Position numbers and translations under genes: made by a program
Notes under the pieces: generated by a model
Told to the model about the DNA's origin: nothing
Seen by the model: only the letters and a program-made list of their open reading frames with translations
Databases searched by the model: none
Source: Bufo bufo
Lineage: Eukaryota > Chordata > Amphibia > Anura > Bufonidae
Length of the DNA: 64,000 nt
Direction: 5' to 3'
NCBI RefSeq assembly: GCF_905171765.1
Contig: NC_053392.1
Location: 506,212,556-506,276,555 of the forward strand
Shown: positions 33,423 through 46,070 of the stretch, piece by piece
Position numbering within the stretch: position 1 is the stretch's first letter
How the letters are laid out: each line of letters starts with the position of its first letter

Positions 33423-33725
33423 TAGAGATGAGCAAAATTCTAATAGAACAGGATTTGTTTCACACTTTACATAAATTTATCCGCCAAATGAATCCAAAGC
33501 TTTTATGACTCACTTGGTATGAATCATGTAAAAACGCTGCCCGTTGCCATTTTACTGTTCATGTTAGCGGAAAAAAACACAAGGGAAGAAGAACAAGGAT
33601 GGTCACAAGATATTGGGGGAAAGTGGTGGGGAGGGCTTGCCCTGATTGGCTCAGAGGCTGACATTCAGTCTGGTCAGCCAATCAGGGGCAATTTTCAGAA
33701 TAACTCCCTGGATCAATAACCTGTA
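33423..33725. mobile_element. Possible hAT-like MITE fragment
   Basis: TAGAGATGAGCAAAATTC at 33424 resembles the left end of the 14714 element. CAATCAGGG repeats flank 33635-33695 in inverted form. No paired end was found. Confidence 0.35.
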
Positions 33726-33810
33726 AAAAGTAAATTAAAGAGTGTAAAGAAAAAAATAAAATAAAGAAAAATCAAACTTTTTCCCATATTCGCACATTTA
33801 TAATTGGTTA

Positions 33811-34308
33811 GGCTACTTTCACACTAGCGTTCGGGGCTCCGCTTCTGAGCTCCGTTTGAAGGCCCTCACAAACGGCCCCGAACGCATCCGTACTGCCCCA
33901 ATGCATTCTGAGTGGATGCGGATCCGCTCAGAATGCATCAGTCTGGCAGCGTACAGCCTCCGCTCCGCTCAGCAAGCGGACACCCGAACGCTGCTTGCAG
34001 CGTTCGGGTGTCCGCCTGGCCATGCGGAGGCAAACGGATCCGTCCAGACTTACAATGTAAGTCAATGGGGACGAATCCGTTTGAAGTTGACACAATATGG
34101 CTCAATTTTCAAACAGATCCGTCCCCCATTGACTTTCAATGTAAAGTCTGGACGGATCCGTCTGAACAACTTTCACACTTAGAATTTTTTCTAAACTATA
34201 ATGCAGACGGATCCGTTCTGAACGGATCCAAACGTCTGCATTATAGGAGTGGATCCGTCTGTGCAGACACCAGACGGACCCGCTCTGAACGCTAGTGTGA
34301 AAGTAGCC
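33811..34308. mobile_element. Harbinger-like MITE with TTA duplication
   Basis: The ends GGCTACTTTCACACTAGCG and complement are perfect, flanked by TTA (33808-33810 and 34309-34311). The interior is palindromic with many GGATCCG units. A 3-bp TTA duplication fits PIF/Harbinger; no transposase is present, so the assignment is by analogy. Confidence 0.75.
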
Positions 34309-34311
34309 TTA

Positions 34312-36094
34312 AAAATGAATTTTTTTTTTTTATAAAATACACTACACCTGTTTGGTATCACCGCATTGGTAACGACCTGATCTTTAAAACAACCACTTTA
34401 CTTTTCCTTCACGGTGAATGCCATAAAAAAAAAAAAAAAAGAAAGAAAAGAAAAACTATGATGGAATTTAAATTTTGCCCACTTCACTTCTCAAAAAATG
34501 GTATCAAAAGTGATCATAAAAGTCATATGTACGCCAAAATTATACCAATCAAACCATCACCTCATCCCGCAAAAAAATGAGACCCTACCTAAAACAATCC
34601 GACAAAAAAAAAAAAATATGGGTTTTGAAAATGGAGACACAAAACATGATTTAGTTTTTTCAAAAAATGATCTCATTGTGTAAAACTAAAATAAATAACA
34701 AAAAATAGAGACACATTCGGCATCACTGCATCCATAACAACCTGCCCTATTACAATATCACATGATCTACCCCCTAGGGTCAATGTCGTCAAAACAATAA
34801 TATAAAAACTGTGCCAAAACAACCAATTTTTTTGTCATCTTGCCCCATTAAGTGTAATATTTAATGATCAAAAAATCATATGTACCCAAAAATATACCAA
34901 TAAAAACGTCAACTCTTCCTGGAAAAAAATGAGCCCCCGCACAAGACGATCAGCTTGAAAAAAAAAAAAGATGACTTTCAGAAATTGGAGACAGAAAAGC
35001 ATAATTTTTTTTCAAAAAAATATCACAAGATCTAACCTGTCAGATGAACATTGTAAAAAACAAAAAATAAAAACTGCGCCAGAACAGATATTTTTTGGTT
35101 ACCTTGTATCACAAAAAGCATAATATAGAGCAATCAAAAATCATACGTACCCCAAAATAGTATTTATAGAACTGTGACCTTAGTTTCCAAACTAGGGTCA
35201 TGTTTTGGTAGTTTCTACTATAGGGTACATCAGGCTTCAAATGTGACATGGTGTCTAAAAACCAGACCAGCAAAATCTGCCTCCAAAAAACCATATGGTG
35301 CACCTTTCCCTCTGAGCCCTGCCGTGTGCGCTTATAGCAGTTTACGACCACATGTGGGGTGTTTCTGTAAACTGCAGAATCAAGGTGATAGACATTGAGT
35401 TTTGTTTGGCTGTTTACCGTCGATGTCTTACAAAAAAAAATATATATTAAAAAAAGGATTAAAATGGAAAATCTGCCAAAAAAGTGAAATTTTGAAATTT
35501 CATCTCCATTTTCCTTTAATTCTTGTGGAACACCTAAACGGATAAAAAAGTTAGTAAAATAAGTTTTGAATAATCTGAGGAGTATAATTTCTAAAATGGG
35601 GTCATTAATGGGTAGTTTCTACTATGTAAGCCCCACAAATTGACTTCAGAACTGAACTGGTCCTTAAAAAAGTGGATTTTGGACATTTTCTTAAAAAATT
35701 TAAGAATTGCTTCTAAAATTCTAAGTCCTAAAAAAATTTAAATTACATTTTTAAAATGATGCCAGCATTAAGTAGATATGGGGAATGAAAAGTAATAACT
35801 ATTTTTTGAGTTATCCCTATCTTCCTTAAAAGCAGAGAAATTAAAATTTAGAAAATAAATTTTTTTTTACAAATTTTCTGTAAATTTCTGATGTATTTAT
35901 AAGTGAAGGTGGTTTACATCGACTCAATTTTACCACTAACATGAAGTACAATGTGTCACAAGTAAACAGTCTCAGAATGGCTTGATTAAGTAAAAGCATT
36001 CAAAAGTTATTACTACATAAAGTGACACATGTCAGATTTGCAAAAATCAGCCTGCTCACAAAGTTGCAAAATGGCCCGGTCATTAAGGGGTTAA
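34312..36094. mobile_element. Diffuse AT-rich interspersed repeat ending GTCATTAAGGGGTTAA
   Basis: Motifs such as GGTATCACCGCATTGG-TAACGACCTG and its variants recur at about 34360 and 34710. CCACATGTGGGGTGTTTCTG is at about 35349 and AAAATGGGGTCATTAATGGG at about 35593. The segment ends in GGCCCGGTCATTAAGGGG just before TTAA at 36091. It appears to be a degraded non-autonomous DNA transposon with short internal duplications. No coding region. Confidence 0.5.
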
Positions 36095-36567
36095 TTGCGT
36101 TTTTCTACTCGATATGACATTGCATATGGAAAGGCACAGGTAGCATGCAGGGTGATACAGTTGCCAAGACATACAACACCCGAGTCTTATACATGGGCCC
36201 TACTCTAATCATAGCTCACTAAAGATAAAACTAAAGGTACATTAAATGTGGTTCTCTGCATATTTGCAGTGCTATCATGATGCTTGGCATGTAAATTCTA
36301 GTGTTGGATCATCATTTTAGGAATAAATTTGCTGTTAGAATCAGGCATTCTAAATGATGAACTTTAAACAAGTGTGACAAGAGATAAACGATGAATGATG
36401 AGAACTCAAAGTGACATTTCATTATGCTGCATCTTATACTGTTTATGTAATTAATTAGTTAATAATGATTAACTTTTCTTTTGTAACGAGCAGTGAACCA
36501 TTACTTTCTGTTTTTCTGTTCAATCATAGGAGCAAAAAAATCGAATTCAAGCTGTTACACAATGGAG
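36095..36567. other. No recognised gene or element
   Basis: AT-rich unique-looking sequence. Confidence 0.5.
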
Positions 36568-36690
36568 TCTGATAAAGAAGAAGAAGAAGAAGAAAAAAGA
36601 AGAAAGAAGGAGGAAGAAGAAGGAAGAAGAAGGAAAGAAGAAGGAAGAAGAAGGAAAGAAAGAAGAAGAAGGCATTTTCAGAGTAAAAAA
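36568..36690. repeat. GAA/GGAAGA simple repeat
   Basis: A run of GAAGAA, then GAAGGAAGAA units. The open frame here (Glu/Arg/Lys only) is a by-product of the repeat. Confidence 0.95.
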
Positions 36691-36984
36691 CGTTTTAGTT
36701 TTTTTTAGGGTACTTAAACTAAGCCAGAATTCTGGTTCACATGATATGCTTTACATTTAAGTGCTTTAGAATACTGTTTGCACCTCACTTGACAATGGGG
36801 CATGGCTTCTTATAAGAAAAATATGTGGTTTACTGGAAAGGTGGCATGACTTAAGTAAAGTAAGCCAACCAATGCGCTAAGTGAGCCAACCAATAGGTGG
36901 TATATACAGTAGCTAGACAAAAGTATCTAAAAATGCTCCAAATTTATCATACAATTTAAGTCACTATGTTAAATTTGGCACATA

Positions 36985-37655
36985 CCGTATTTTTTCGACT
37001 ATAAGACCCAGGTTTACACAACAGAAAATTGAAGAAAAAAATTCGACTTTATTAAACCTTCCTTGGTGGTTTAATGAAGTGGTGAGGCGAAACCAAGGGG
37101 CGGACTGTCCATAGAACCAACAGGGAAATTTCCTGGTGGGCCAGTGACGAAGGAGCCGTCTGAGCCCTCCTCACGGCAGCAGCAAGAGTAGTAATGGTCT
37201 AAAGCTCCCACAGTTAATTAATACTTGGGGGCATCAATCGCTTATGTACTTGGCCAGTGACTGCAGGTGACTCATAATTCAGCTGTATTACCATCCTGAG
37301 GCAACTGGAGTAGGAGGATGGAATGTGGCAGCTGGCACTGGCCATCAGAGAGGGGCAGATTCTTGAGAAGTATTTTGTGCTGATGGAGCATTATTTTGCG
37401 ATGCACTGTGGTATCTGGCTCTTCTGAGGCATTATTTTGAGATTCACTGTGGTATTTGGTTTTGGTGGGGCAGTATATTGTGCTGCACTGTAGTAATTTG
37501 CTCTGCTGGGGCGGTATTTTGTGCTGGCCCCATCAAATTGTGTTGACCCTGCCTTCTGTCAATTTGGACCCATCTACAACATGGGGCCACTTTATTTTAT
37601 TTTTTTCCAGAGACACTTTAAGTTCCCAGGCAGCCTTTCGTCCAAGGTCAACAAC
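36985..37655. mobile_element. Fragments of two MITE families
   Basis: ACCGTATTTTTTCGACTATA at 36985 resembles the end of the element at 50579-51345 and is followed by a short piece only. From about 37077, AAGGGGCGGACTGTCC begins a repeat that resembles 3340-3724 and ends with CACTTTAAGTTCCCAGG near 37632. Confidence 0.5.
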
Positions 37656-37869
37656 TTTGTAGTCTTGCATAGAGGAGGTTAATAGTATTGTTCAGCTCCT
37701 TTTAACCATAGTGTTTTATCTTCTGACCATTGAAATAAACAGCAATGGAGCATGTTGTCATCTCTTGGAATGTATACAAGTAAATATGTCTCCTGCCTAC
37801 ATAGTGTCCTACCATGTTTCTTTTGTTACATAATTTATTTTTTAGGTATTTCTTTTTTACTCTCCATGA

Positions 37870-38160
37870 TCATGCAATTATACAAATATGCACACACAGC
37901 TCCACATTATACACATTATAGATATGCAACTCTGCAGTATGAACATTATACACACACAGCAGTGCACATTATACATACACATATCTGCAGTACACATATT
38001 ATACACACAACAGTGCTGTACGCACATTATGCACACGCAGGAATGCAGCACACACAGTTCTGCTGTACACACAGTTCCCCTATATAAACACACAGCCCTG
38101 CTGTATACACACAGCACAGCTATACACAAATACAGTTCTGTTGTGCACACACAAAGTACA
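37870..38160. repeat. ~28-bp imperfect tandem repeat
   Basis: CACACACAGC(A/T).TGC..CACATTATA and shorter variants recur about ten times. Cys- and His-rich frames on both strands are by-products. Confidence 0.7.
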
Positions 38161-38785
38161 CTGATACTCATACTGGTGACATCATCAAAGGTCCTTAAGT
38201 TGCATGGAGCTGTATTTATATTCCTTGCAGCTTGGAGACCTTCAGTATTTAGAGGACAATGTTTTTCACAGTCCTGCACATGATTGCTCACCCTTCTCTC
38301 CTGCTGTACTGATCACATAGATCAGAGTTGGGCAGGGGGAGAGAGAAATATGCAGACGCACACCTTTGTCACCGATCCAGCAAAGCACAGTACAAGTGTT
38401 CTGCCAGAACATCAACGAAGCAGTCAGGGAGGTCTGGCACTGTTGGACCACCCTGACTTCAGACTATGAGACAAAGGCACTTTTTACCACCTAAAAGGAC
38501 AACACTGTACAAATGAATAACACATATTATCATATTTATTAGTTCATACTTAAAATACATATTAAAATAGATACACACCCACAATAAAAAGTGGGAGAAC
38601 ATGTGGAATCGGCTATCACTAATATAATCCAAAAATATAGCACAGTGTAAACCTACAGTATTATACAGGCCATAGTGGTTTACACTAATCAGGATCCCCC
38701 AATAGCAGGCCACGATAGGGGAAAGCCTCCCTGGCTAAATAAACAGAAAAATACGACCTTTCAGCATAAGTTAAGACATTTACAT
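38161..38785. other. No recognised gene or element
   Basis: No convincing frame or repeat seen. Confidence 0.45.
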
Positions 38786-40429
38786 CTATAGTATCAATAA
38801 ACATTTGGTCATTCAACCATTTTGAGTCTTTTTCTTGTGCTGCCATTTAAAACTTCACTTTTATTTTTTAGTACTTAAAGGATAACTGTCATATTTTCAT
38901 TAAAAAAAATCTATTTAAAAAAAGCAATCTTTAGTTTCTTCACTTACCACTGTTTTCCTTGAGTTTTCCCCTTAGTTACAGCTGTTTTGAATACTACATT
39001 ATGAGGATCTTCCCAAGATGGCTCCTCTGCCAGTTCTGAGGCCAAAACTGCATTCCCTCAGGTCACATACACACTTGATGTAGCCAGCAGCTTCCTGCCA
39101 GCCAATTAGATTGGATTACTGAGAGACACGCCTCCTCACTCTGAAGCCTAATGCAGTGTGAAGGACCGCCCCTTCTTTTTCTCTTATTTTATTTTATTTT
39201 TCTTCTATTTTATATATGTGCATACATAATCATAAACATAGTAAAATAAAAACCTTAAGCATAACAGAATGGGACAGTATTAATAGGAAAATGTTATGCA
39301 TTGTCAATATTCTTAATAATATGATTAAAATATATTATATAATTTGTAATTAATAATTTAGGAATTCTGGCAATACACCAACTAACAATATAATGATGAT
39401 ATAATTGGTCACCAACATAACATTGCTAAAAAAAATAAAGGGTTAATCATATAGTCCACATTTAAAAACATCATAGTTAGTAGGCAAAGAAAATAAGCAT
39501 AAGAGAGGAGGTCCCTGCTATCTACATAGATAAGAAAAAGCAATTGCAGACTAAGTCCTGCCACATGCGCACAGCGAACTGAAGAAGGAAAATACCGCTA
39601 AGTTGACGTGCATGCTTAAACTCCCCGAACCAGTGAGAGACTCTGGGAGATGCTATAGTGACGTGACGTAAAGTGACACGGAGGAAAGGTGAGCCAATAG
39701 ATGCAGATATTAGAAAGTAATGGGGGGGGGATAAAGAAAGTAAGAAACTGCAAGATTCACTTAACCATTATGTCATCATCCACCTAGCTAATAAAAGCTG
39801 GTCCCCTCCCCCAACACACATACATGCAACACTGCATGTTCCCCTGAAGACGCTGGTTTTCCAGCGAAACATGTCAGGAGGCAGGGTCAGGGCCGTCTTT
39901 GCCGCAGGGCAAAAGGGGCAGCTGCCCCGGGCCCAGTTGCTCCTGGGGGCCCGACGCCCGACTCCGATTCACTATGCAGCAGCGCAGCAGACACTCTTCA
40001 GAACAAGTTACAACTGTGCTGCGCTGCTTAGTTAGCAAGCACGTCGGCGCCCCGCCGTCACGTGGTAAAAGGGGTGTGTGATGTGACTCACCGCAGCCGA
40101 GTAGAGTGGAGCCACGGCGGAGCAGCCAGCAGCAGGGAATAAGTCTCCGCCTCCGGTCCGGAGCTAAAGGGATTGGGTGGTGAGTCACGGCCTCACGTGA
40201 CCAGACCAGGCACCAGTGACTCACTCACCTTACCTACAGGCCAGACCAGACCTGCCACTGCCGCGCCAGGAGGGGAGGACTCGGTAGGTAAAGGCTTTAA
40301 AGCAAAAATCACGCATATATATTGAATTAATTCTACATTAGAAATTTAGACCGCTCAGGCTGATCACCAAATTAATAATTAACCACCCCAGATCCATTCA
40401 TAAATTAGTGGGGGATTATAGAGACGGAC

Positions 40430-41170
40430 GGCCCCAGGAGACATAAGGAGTTGGGTTCTGTCTGCTGCTGAACTGGCCTGGGGGCCAATCTTTGCTCAGG
40501 GGGGCCCTCATGGTGTCATTTTCACTAAGGAATATAGTTTAACCCTTTATGTGCAAAAGAGAAAAAAAGAAGTCAGCTCCAATCAGATATCTGCACATGG
40601 ACCAAGACTCTGGGTCTATGTGCAGAGCAGATATCTGATTGGAGCTGACTTAGTGACCTCTTTTTTTTTCTCTTTTTCACATAAACGGTTAAACTATATT
40701 CCTTAGTAAAAATGACCATTCCACACCACACCATGAGGGCCCCCCTGAGCAAAGATTAGTAAATGTGGCCAGTGGTGGCCCCCAGGCCACAGTTCAGCAG
40801 ACAGACAGAGAGAATCCCTTATTTCTCTCGTCTGTCGTCTAATAATCGATCAGTAATTTAAATAACCCCATTAGTGGGGGATTATTATAGAGACGGGAGA
40901 CATAAGGGGTTGGGTTCTCTCTGTCTGCTGAACTGTGGCCTGGGGCGACCACATTTACTAATCTTTGCTCAGGGGGGCCCTCATGGTGTGGACTGGTCAT
41001 TTTCACTAAGGAATATAGTTTAACCATTTATGTGCAAAAGAGAAAAAAAGAAGTCAGCTCCAATCAGATATCAATCTGCACATAGACCAAGACTCTTGGA
41101 GCTGACATAGTGACTTCTTTTTTTCTCTTTTGCACATAAACGGTTAAACTATATTCATGAGGGCCCCCCT
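40430..41170. repeat. Large palindrome and a third partial arm
   Basis: 40430-40610 is complementary to about 40630-40815 (for example CTGATTGGAGCTGACTTAG against CAGCTCCAATCAGATATC). The same sequence appears again from 40850 to 41170 in direct order. A three-arm inverted/direct duplication inside the hAT element. Confidence 0.8.
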
Positions 41171-41494
41171 GAGCAAAGGGTGACACCAGCCATAGCAACG
41201 CCACTGCCTCTATCTGTAAGTCGCTGGAGTGCACGGCAGGCTCGCTTTTCTGAAGGAAGTGGAACTGTGAAGTGTCTGAACTCTGAACGGCTGTACAGTC
41301 AGTAGTGGCATGTGACACATGTGGCAATAATAACGTGTCTGCTGGCCTGCAGCCTGGTAAAGACCTGTGTCATGTCATGTGTGATGTGCATCCCAATTAT
41401 GCCATACATACGTGTACAGATACTGGTCCTGTACTCCTGTGAGGCTGCAAGGCAGGGGTGTGGTGAGGACCACTCCTGAGACTGCATGTGCTTA

Positions 41495-41721
41495 GGCCTC
41501 ATGCACACGGCCGTTGTTTGGGTCCGCATCCGTTGCTCCGTTACGTGGCCCCGCCAAAAAAATAGAACATGTCCTATTCTTGTCTGTTTTGCGGACAAGA
41601 ATAGGCATGTCTACAATGGGACGCCCGTTCCGTTACGCAAATTGCAGAAGGCACACGGGCGGCTTCCGTTTTTTGCAGGTTTGCGGACCGCAAAAAACGG
41701 CACAGTCGTGTGCATGAGGCC
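41495..41721. mobile_element. Harbinger-like MITE with TTA duplication
   Basis: GGCCTCATGCACACGGCCGT and complement GTCGTGTGCATGAGGCC are flanked by TTA on both sides (41492-41494, 41722-41724). It is closely related to 52575-52871; both contain CGTTGCTCCGTT and CCCCGCCAAAAAAAT. Confidence 0.8.
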
Positions 41722-41985
41722 TTACAGTCCCTAAATAAATAATACTGCAGTAGTAGTTCACTACTCTACGAGGTGTGTGGATTTTTATTTTTGTGTGTGT
41801 GTTGTGGTGGAGGGCGTGATTGCATGCTAGGGTGTGGGAAGGCGGGATCCAGGGGGCCCAAGTAAATTTTTGCCCAGGGTCCAATCAATATTAAAGACGG
41901 CCCTGGGCAGGGTGCTTTTTTGTGTGTGAATTTAGGCTCAGTAGAAAGCAGACAGCATATAAGTAGATAGGAATGACTACTAATA

Positions 41986-43856
41986 CAGTGGTGCCCAACC
42001 ATTTTTCGTCTGAGGGCCGCACTAGACATGGTATAAATTTCACGGGCCAGAACCAGGTAGCTTTGCCAGAAAGAAATGCAAACACTGTGAGGGGGCACGT
42101 GTGAGCATTACTAAAATACATAATACGTAGGCCTTCAAATCTGCGTTTGGAGCCTCTGTTGCAGATTCTGTCGAAAGACCAGACAAAAAAGCCTTGTATG
42201 CAGCTCTTTTGTGTCCGGTAAAAAGACAGGATCCCAAACGGAAACTGAACGGATCCCATCATAGTCAGTGGAGTCTGTTCAGCTTATTCCATGTGTGGTG
42301 ACAGGAGGAGGGGGGAGCAGGGTCACTAGTGGGGTGGCAGAAGGAGGGGGGAGCAGGGTCACTAGTGGGGTGACAGGAGAAGGGGAAGCAGGGTCACTAT
42401 TGAGGTGACAGGAGGAGGGGGGAGCAGGGTCACTAGTGGGGTGACAGGAGGAGGGGGGAGCAGTGTTACTAATGGGGTGACAGGAGGAGGGGAGCAGGGT
42501 CACTAGTGGGGAGACAGGAGGAGGGGGGAGCAGTGTTACTAATGGGGTGACAGGAGGAGGGGGGAGCAGGGTCACTAGTGGGGAGACAGGAGGAGGGGTA
42601 TCAGAGTCACTAGTGGGGTGACAGAAGGAGGGAGCAACAGGGTCACTAGTAAGGTGACAGGAGGAGGGGGAGCAGTGTTACTAATAGGGTGACAGGAGGA
42701 GGGGGAAGCAGGGTCATTAGTGGGGTGATAGGAGGAGGGGTATCAGAGTCACTAGTGGGGTGACAGAAGGAGGGTAGAGCAGGGTCACTAGTAAGGTGAC
42801 AGGAGGAGGGGGGAGCAATGTTACTAATAGGGTGACAGGAGGAGGGTAAAGCAGGGTCATTAGTGGGGTGATAGGAGGAGGGGTAAAAGAGTCACTAGTG
42901 GGGTGACAGAAGGAGGGAGCAGCAGGGTCACTAGTGGGGTGACAGGAGGAGGGGGGAGCAGGGTCACTAATGGGGTGACAGGAGGAGGGGGGAGCAGGGT
43001 CACTAGTGGGGTGACAGGAGGAGGGGGAAGCAGGGTCACTAGTGAGGTGAAAGGAGGATGGGGAAGCAGGTCACTAGTGGGGTGACAGGAGGAGGGGGAA
43101 GCAGGGTCACTAGTGGGGTGACAGGAGGAGGGGAGAGCAGAGTCACTATTGGGGTGACAGGAGGAGGGGGGAGCAGGGTCACTATTAGGGTGACAGGAGG
43201 AGGGGGGAGCAGGGTCACTAATGGGGTGACAGGAGGAGGGGGGAGCAGGGTCACTAGTGAGGTAACAGGAGGAGGGGGAAGCAGGGTCACTAGTGAGGTG
43301 AAAGGAGGATGGGGAAGCAGGTCACTAGTGGGGTGACAGGAGGAGGGGGAAGCAGGGTCACTAGTGGGGTGACAGGAGGAGGGGAGAGCAGAGTCACTAG
43401 TGGGGTGACAGGAGGAGGGGGGAGCAGGGTCACTAGTGGGGTGGTAGGAGGAAGGGGAGCAGGGTCTCCGGGGACCAGTCACATGAGTCCACGGCTCCTT
43501 ACCTCTCCAGCGGCCCTGTCATGTTTACCAAGGTCATCGGGCAGCGCGCCCCGCTCTCCTTACAACAGCCACCCCTGGAGCCTGCCCCTCCTCCTTTCAG
43601 CTCTTGCCGGCTTTCCATGCTGCAGGACCTCTATCACTCCGGTGCGCGCTTATACCAACCAATAACAAAGCTCCTTGCTGTAAGGAGCTTTGCTATTGGT
43701 TATTTCAGGCACAGGCAGCATCACTGCGCTGATGAATGTGGGGGGAAGTCTAAGGCGTATTGGTATGCCTTAGACTTTTTCCAGGGAGTCGCACAAGCCG
43801 CATGACACAGCTTCGCGGGCCGGTTTGGCCCGCTGGCCATAGGTTGTGCATCACTG
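41986..43856. mobile_element. hAT element filled by a minisatellite, perfect 8-bp duplication
   Basis: The ends CAGTGGTGCCCAACC and complement of CAGTGATGCACAACC bound 1,871 bp. The flanks both read TACTAATA (41978-41985 and 43857-43864). GGGCCGCACTAGACATGG near the left and CGCGGGCCGGTTTGGCCCGC near the right are typical of this hAT class. No transposase; about 60% of the length is the 36-bp array. Confidence 0.9.
42300..43465. repeat. 36-bp minisatellite, about 32 copies
   Basis: The unit GGTCACTAGTGGGGTGAC-AGGAGGAGGGGGGAGCAG is 36 bp, so each strand stays open in all units. The frames read as VTSGVTGGGGSR or its Pro-rich complement. Variants (CAGTGTTACTAATAGG; TCAGAGTCACTAG) are spread through the array as higher-order blocks; the 42900-43080 and 43210-43330 segments are near copies. 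Confidence 0.95.
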
Positions 43857-44166
43857 TACTAATAGAATCCAAATGTAGCAATATACGGCCAGCCTGAGCG
43901 CTCATAGGCTGGACCTGCTACAATAGTGTCTAAAGATTGAAACATTGCTGTGCATAAAGATAAACAGCGAGTGTATATAAACTCCTGAAGGAATCAGTAT
44001 TCCTAGCTGCCTGATCTATACCTACTGAAGGTTTTAGTGTACAGTGTCTGTTATAAGAAGCCAGCAAAAGCTGGATTTTTAAGTACTAAAAAATAAAAGT
44101 CAAGTTTTAAACTGCAAGAAAAAGACGCAAAATGGTTGAATGACCAAATGTTTATTAATACTATAG

Positions 44167-44796
44167 AGCCCCCCTTGCTTCACCAGTGATGCTAGGGAGG
44201 CTCATCCCTGTCGCGGCCTGCTACTGGCTGCTCCCTCTGTCGACTGATGTTTTGATTCATGCAATGAGGAGATGCAGCAGCGGCCGTGCGGGGATCAGGA
44301 GCAACGTGGGTGCCAGGAACATTTGCTAGACTTTGGATAAGCCCTTTAACAACACTGGTAGATAACAAATAAACAGAAGTCAAACTAACCAATAGATGAC
44401 AAGAACCAAATGATGATGCTAAACGGGAGACGGCACAAACGGATGCAGGATATGTCAGATAGTCAATTAATAGTATACAAACTGGGAGCAAATGAATGAC
44501 AGTAATCAGAAATAAACACTGGATGAAATTGACCCTAATCTGCAATACTGACCCTAGCAAGATAGCAAGAAGGCTCTAGCACCCAGAGAAAAAAATAAAA
44601 AACACCAACAATTCAGCAAACACAGCATCAGCAAACAGACAGATTCCACATGGAAACATCAAACTTCAAGACTAGAAAGCAAGTTAAGGGCTAGAAGGAC
44701 TATAAGAACCAAATTAGCTTAAACTACACACACCACCTTTAGTGCAGAAAGCAGAAATATTTAAAGGACTGCTAACCAGTCATGATCTCTCTCTTA
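44167..44796. other. No recognised gene or element
   Basis: Unique-looking sequence. A 122-codon minus-strand frame (44192-44560) has no family features. Confidence 0.4.
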
Positions 44797-45172
44797 GGCT
44801 TGTTTCACACGACCGTGTGTCCCCCGTGGCAATATTGCGGCCCGCACACGGCGGGTCCGCAATATACGGGGCACCGGCCATGTGCATTCTGCACTCACTT
44901 GAATGGGTCCGCAAATCGGGAGATGCGGTCCGGAACGGAACGAAACCACGGAACGGAAGTGCTTCTGTAGGGTTCCGTTCTTTTCTTCCGTTCCACAAAA
45001 AGATAGAACTTGTTCTATCTTTTTGAGGAACGGAGGGATCGCGGAACCCATTCAAGTGAATGGAGTCGCAATTTGCATGCGACTGGCCCACGGTTGGTGC
45101 CCGTGCAATGCGGACCGCAATTTTCGGTTCGCAGCACGGCCACGGGGGACACACATTTGTGTGAAAGAGGCC
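44797..45172. mobile_element. Harbinger-like MITE, palindromic interior
   Basis: The ends GGCTTGTTTCACACGACCGT and complement of GGCCTCTTTCACACAAATGT, with TTA at 44794-44796 and TAA at 45173-45175. The centre, AAAAAGATAGAACTTGTTCT-ATCTTTTT, is a perfect hairpin near 44996-45023. Related to 33811 and 41495. Confidence 0.7.
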
Positions 45173-46070
45173 TAAAACAACCAAGCGGAGCAAGGTGTTC
45201 AGCTGACCCAGATTAACTTATCAGATGTAAGAAAGGAGATGACAAGAAAACAGCGACATCTCTGCTGCTTGTAATATTATGCTATGATAAAAATGACTTA
45301 TTTTGGGGCAATAATATTGATTTAACCAAACCCAAAAAACTTTAAATACATGTTTCCCAAAAGGAAACTGGTGTACCCAAGACCTGGGTGTACTACAATT
45401 TTGTAAATAGTTTGGTATTGTATTATTATTATGTATTTTATATGTGTTAACTGTCCGTTTGTTCCAGTAAGGAATGGATGGCTATTGTTGGCAAGAAAAA
45501 AATGTATTTGATCAAGCTCTCAAGTTGTTCTTTGATAAGAAAGACAGCATAGTGAGCCACTACATCAGCATTTACACTAATGTTAGGTGATGGACTATGG
45601 CAAAGACACCCATCACCAGATTACCACAAGGCCAGTACTACATAGTGCTAAAGTGCAGCCATCTGACTTGCCTCAATGTTACTTACTGGTGCCAGAGAGA
45701 ATTGTGCTTGAAATCAGCTGGTAATTTGTGTATTCAAAGTTCTACGTTGCAATTAGTAAAAAAACTTTTATATGTTTAATTCTGGCCTCATTCTTCAATA
45801 CATTATCACTCCGCTGATCCCCAGGGAGCAACACCTTGAGGGAGTACACGAGGACACAACACTTCATCATGGCCATTACCAATTCCATCTTCTGCACTTG
45901 CTCCTGTGGGGCTCACTGCCAAACCGAAATATTTCTATAATCATTCTCAGAATGGCACTTTCTAAACCCATATTCATTGTGTCCCATTCATTTTATTTAT
46001 TCATTAAGATATACCAAACAAGCATATGTAAAGGACAAATCTATATCCAATATCAAATGGTTAAACTAAC
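45173..46070. other. No recognised gene or element
   Basis: Mostly unique sequence next to the candidate exon. Could be intron or intergenic DNA. Confidence 0.4.

Larger units (their letters stand above)
39888..41905. mobile_element. hAT non-autonomous element, perfect 8-bp duplication
   Basis: The ends CAGGGCCGTCTTTG and complement of CAGGGCCGTCTTTA bound 2,018 bp. The flanks both read GGCAGGGT (39880-39887 and 41906-41913). CAGGG ends and an 8-bp duplication are characteristic of hAT. No transposase is present. The interior holds a large palindrome and a younger Harbinger-like MITE. Confidence 0.9.
38786..44166. mobile_element. Long-TIR element carrying two hAT insertions
   Basis: Arms 38786-38879 and 44073-44166 are complementary over about 90 bp with few differences (CTATAGTATCAATAAACATT at the left; AATGTTTATTAATACTATAG read outward at the right). 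After removing the inserts at 39888-41905 and 41986-43856 about 1.5 kb remains, with no transposase. It contains CCTGAAGACGCTGG...CCAGCGAAACATGTCAGG near 39843. Superfamily unknown. Confidence 0.7.

Noticed and set aside
36493..36708. Glu/Lys/Arg-rich frame
   Set aside because: Simple GAA/GGAAGA repeat.
38786..38880. TTAA in the left arm followed by AGGATAACTGTC, as another TTAA MITE start
   Set aside because: No opposed end was found, and TTAA also occurs as part of the long inverted arm.
42300..43465. Regular 36-bp repeats reminiscent of a CRISPR array
   Set aside because: Units are directly joined with no unique spacers, there is no cas gene, and the array is inside a hAT element of a vertebrate genome.
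42279..43665. Long Gly/Ser- and Pro/Ser-rich reading frames on both strands
   Set aside because: The repeat unit is a multiple of three, so frames stay open on both strands; no start context or other coding evidence.
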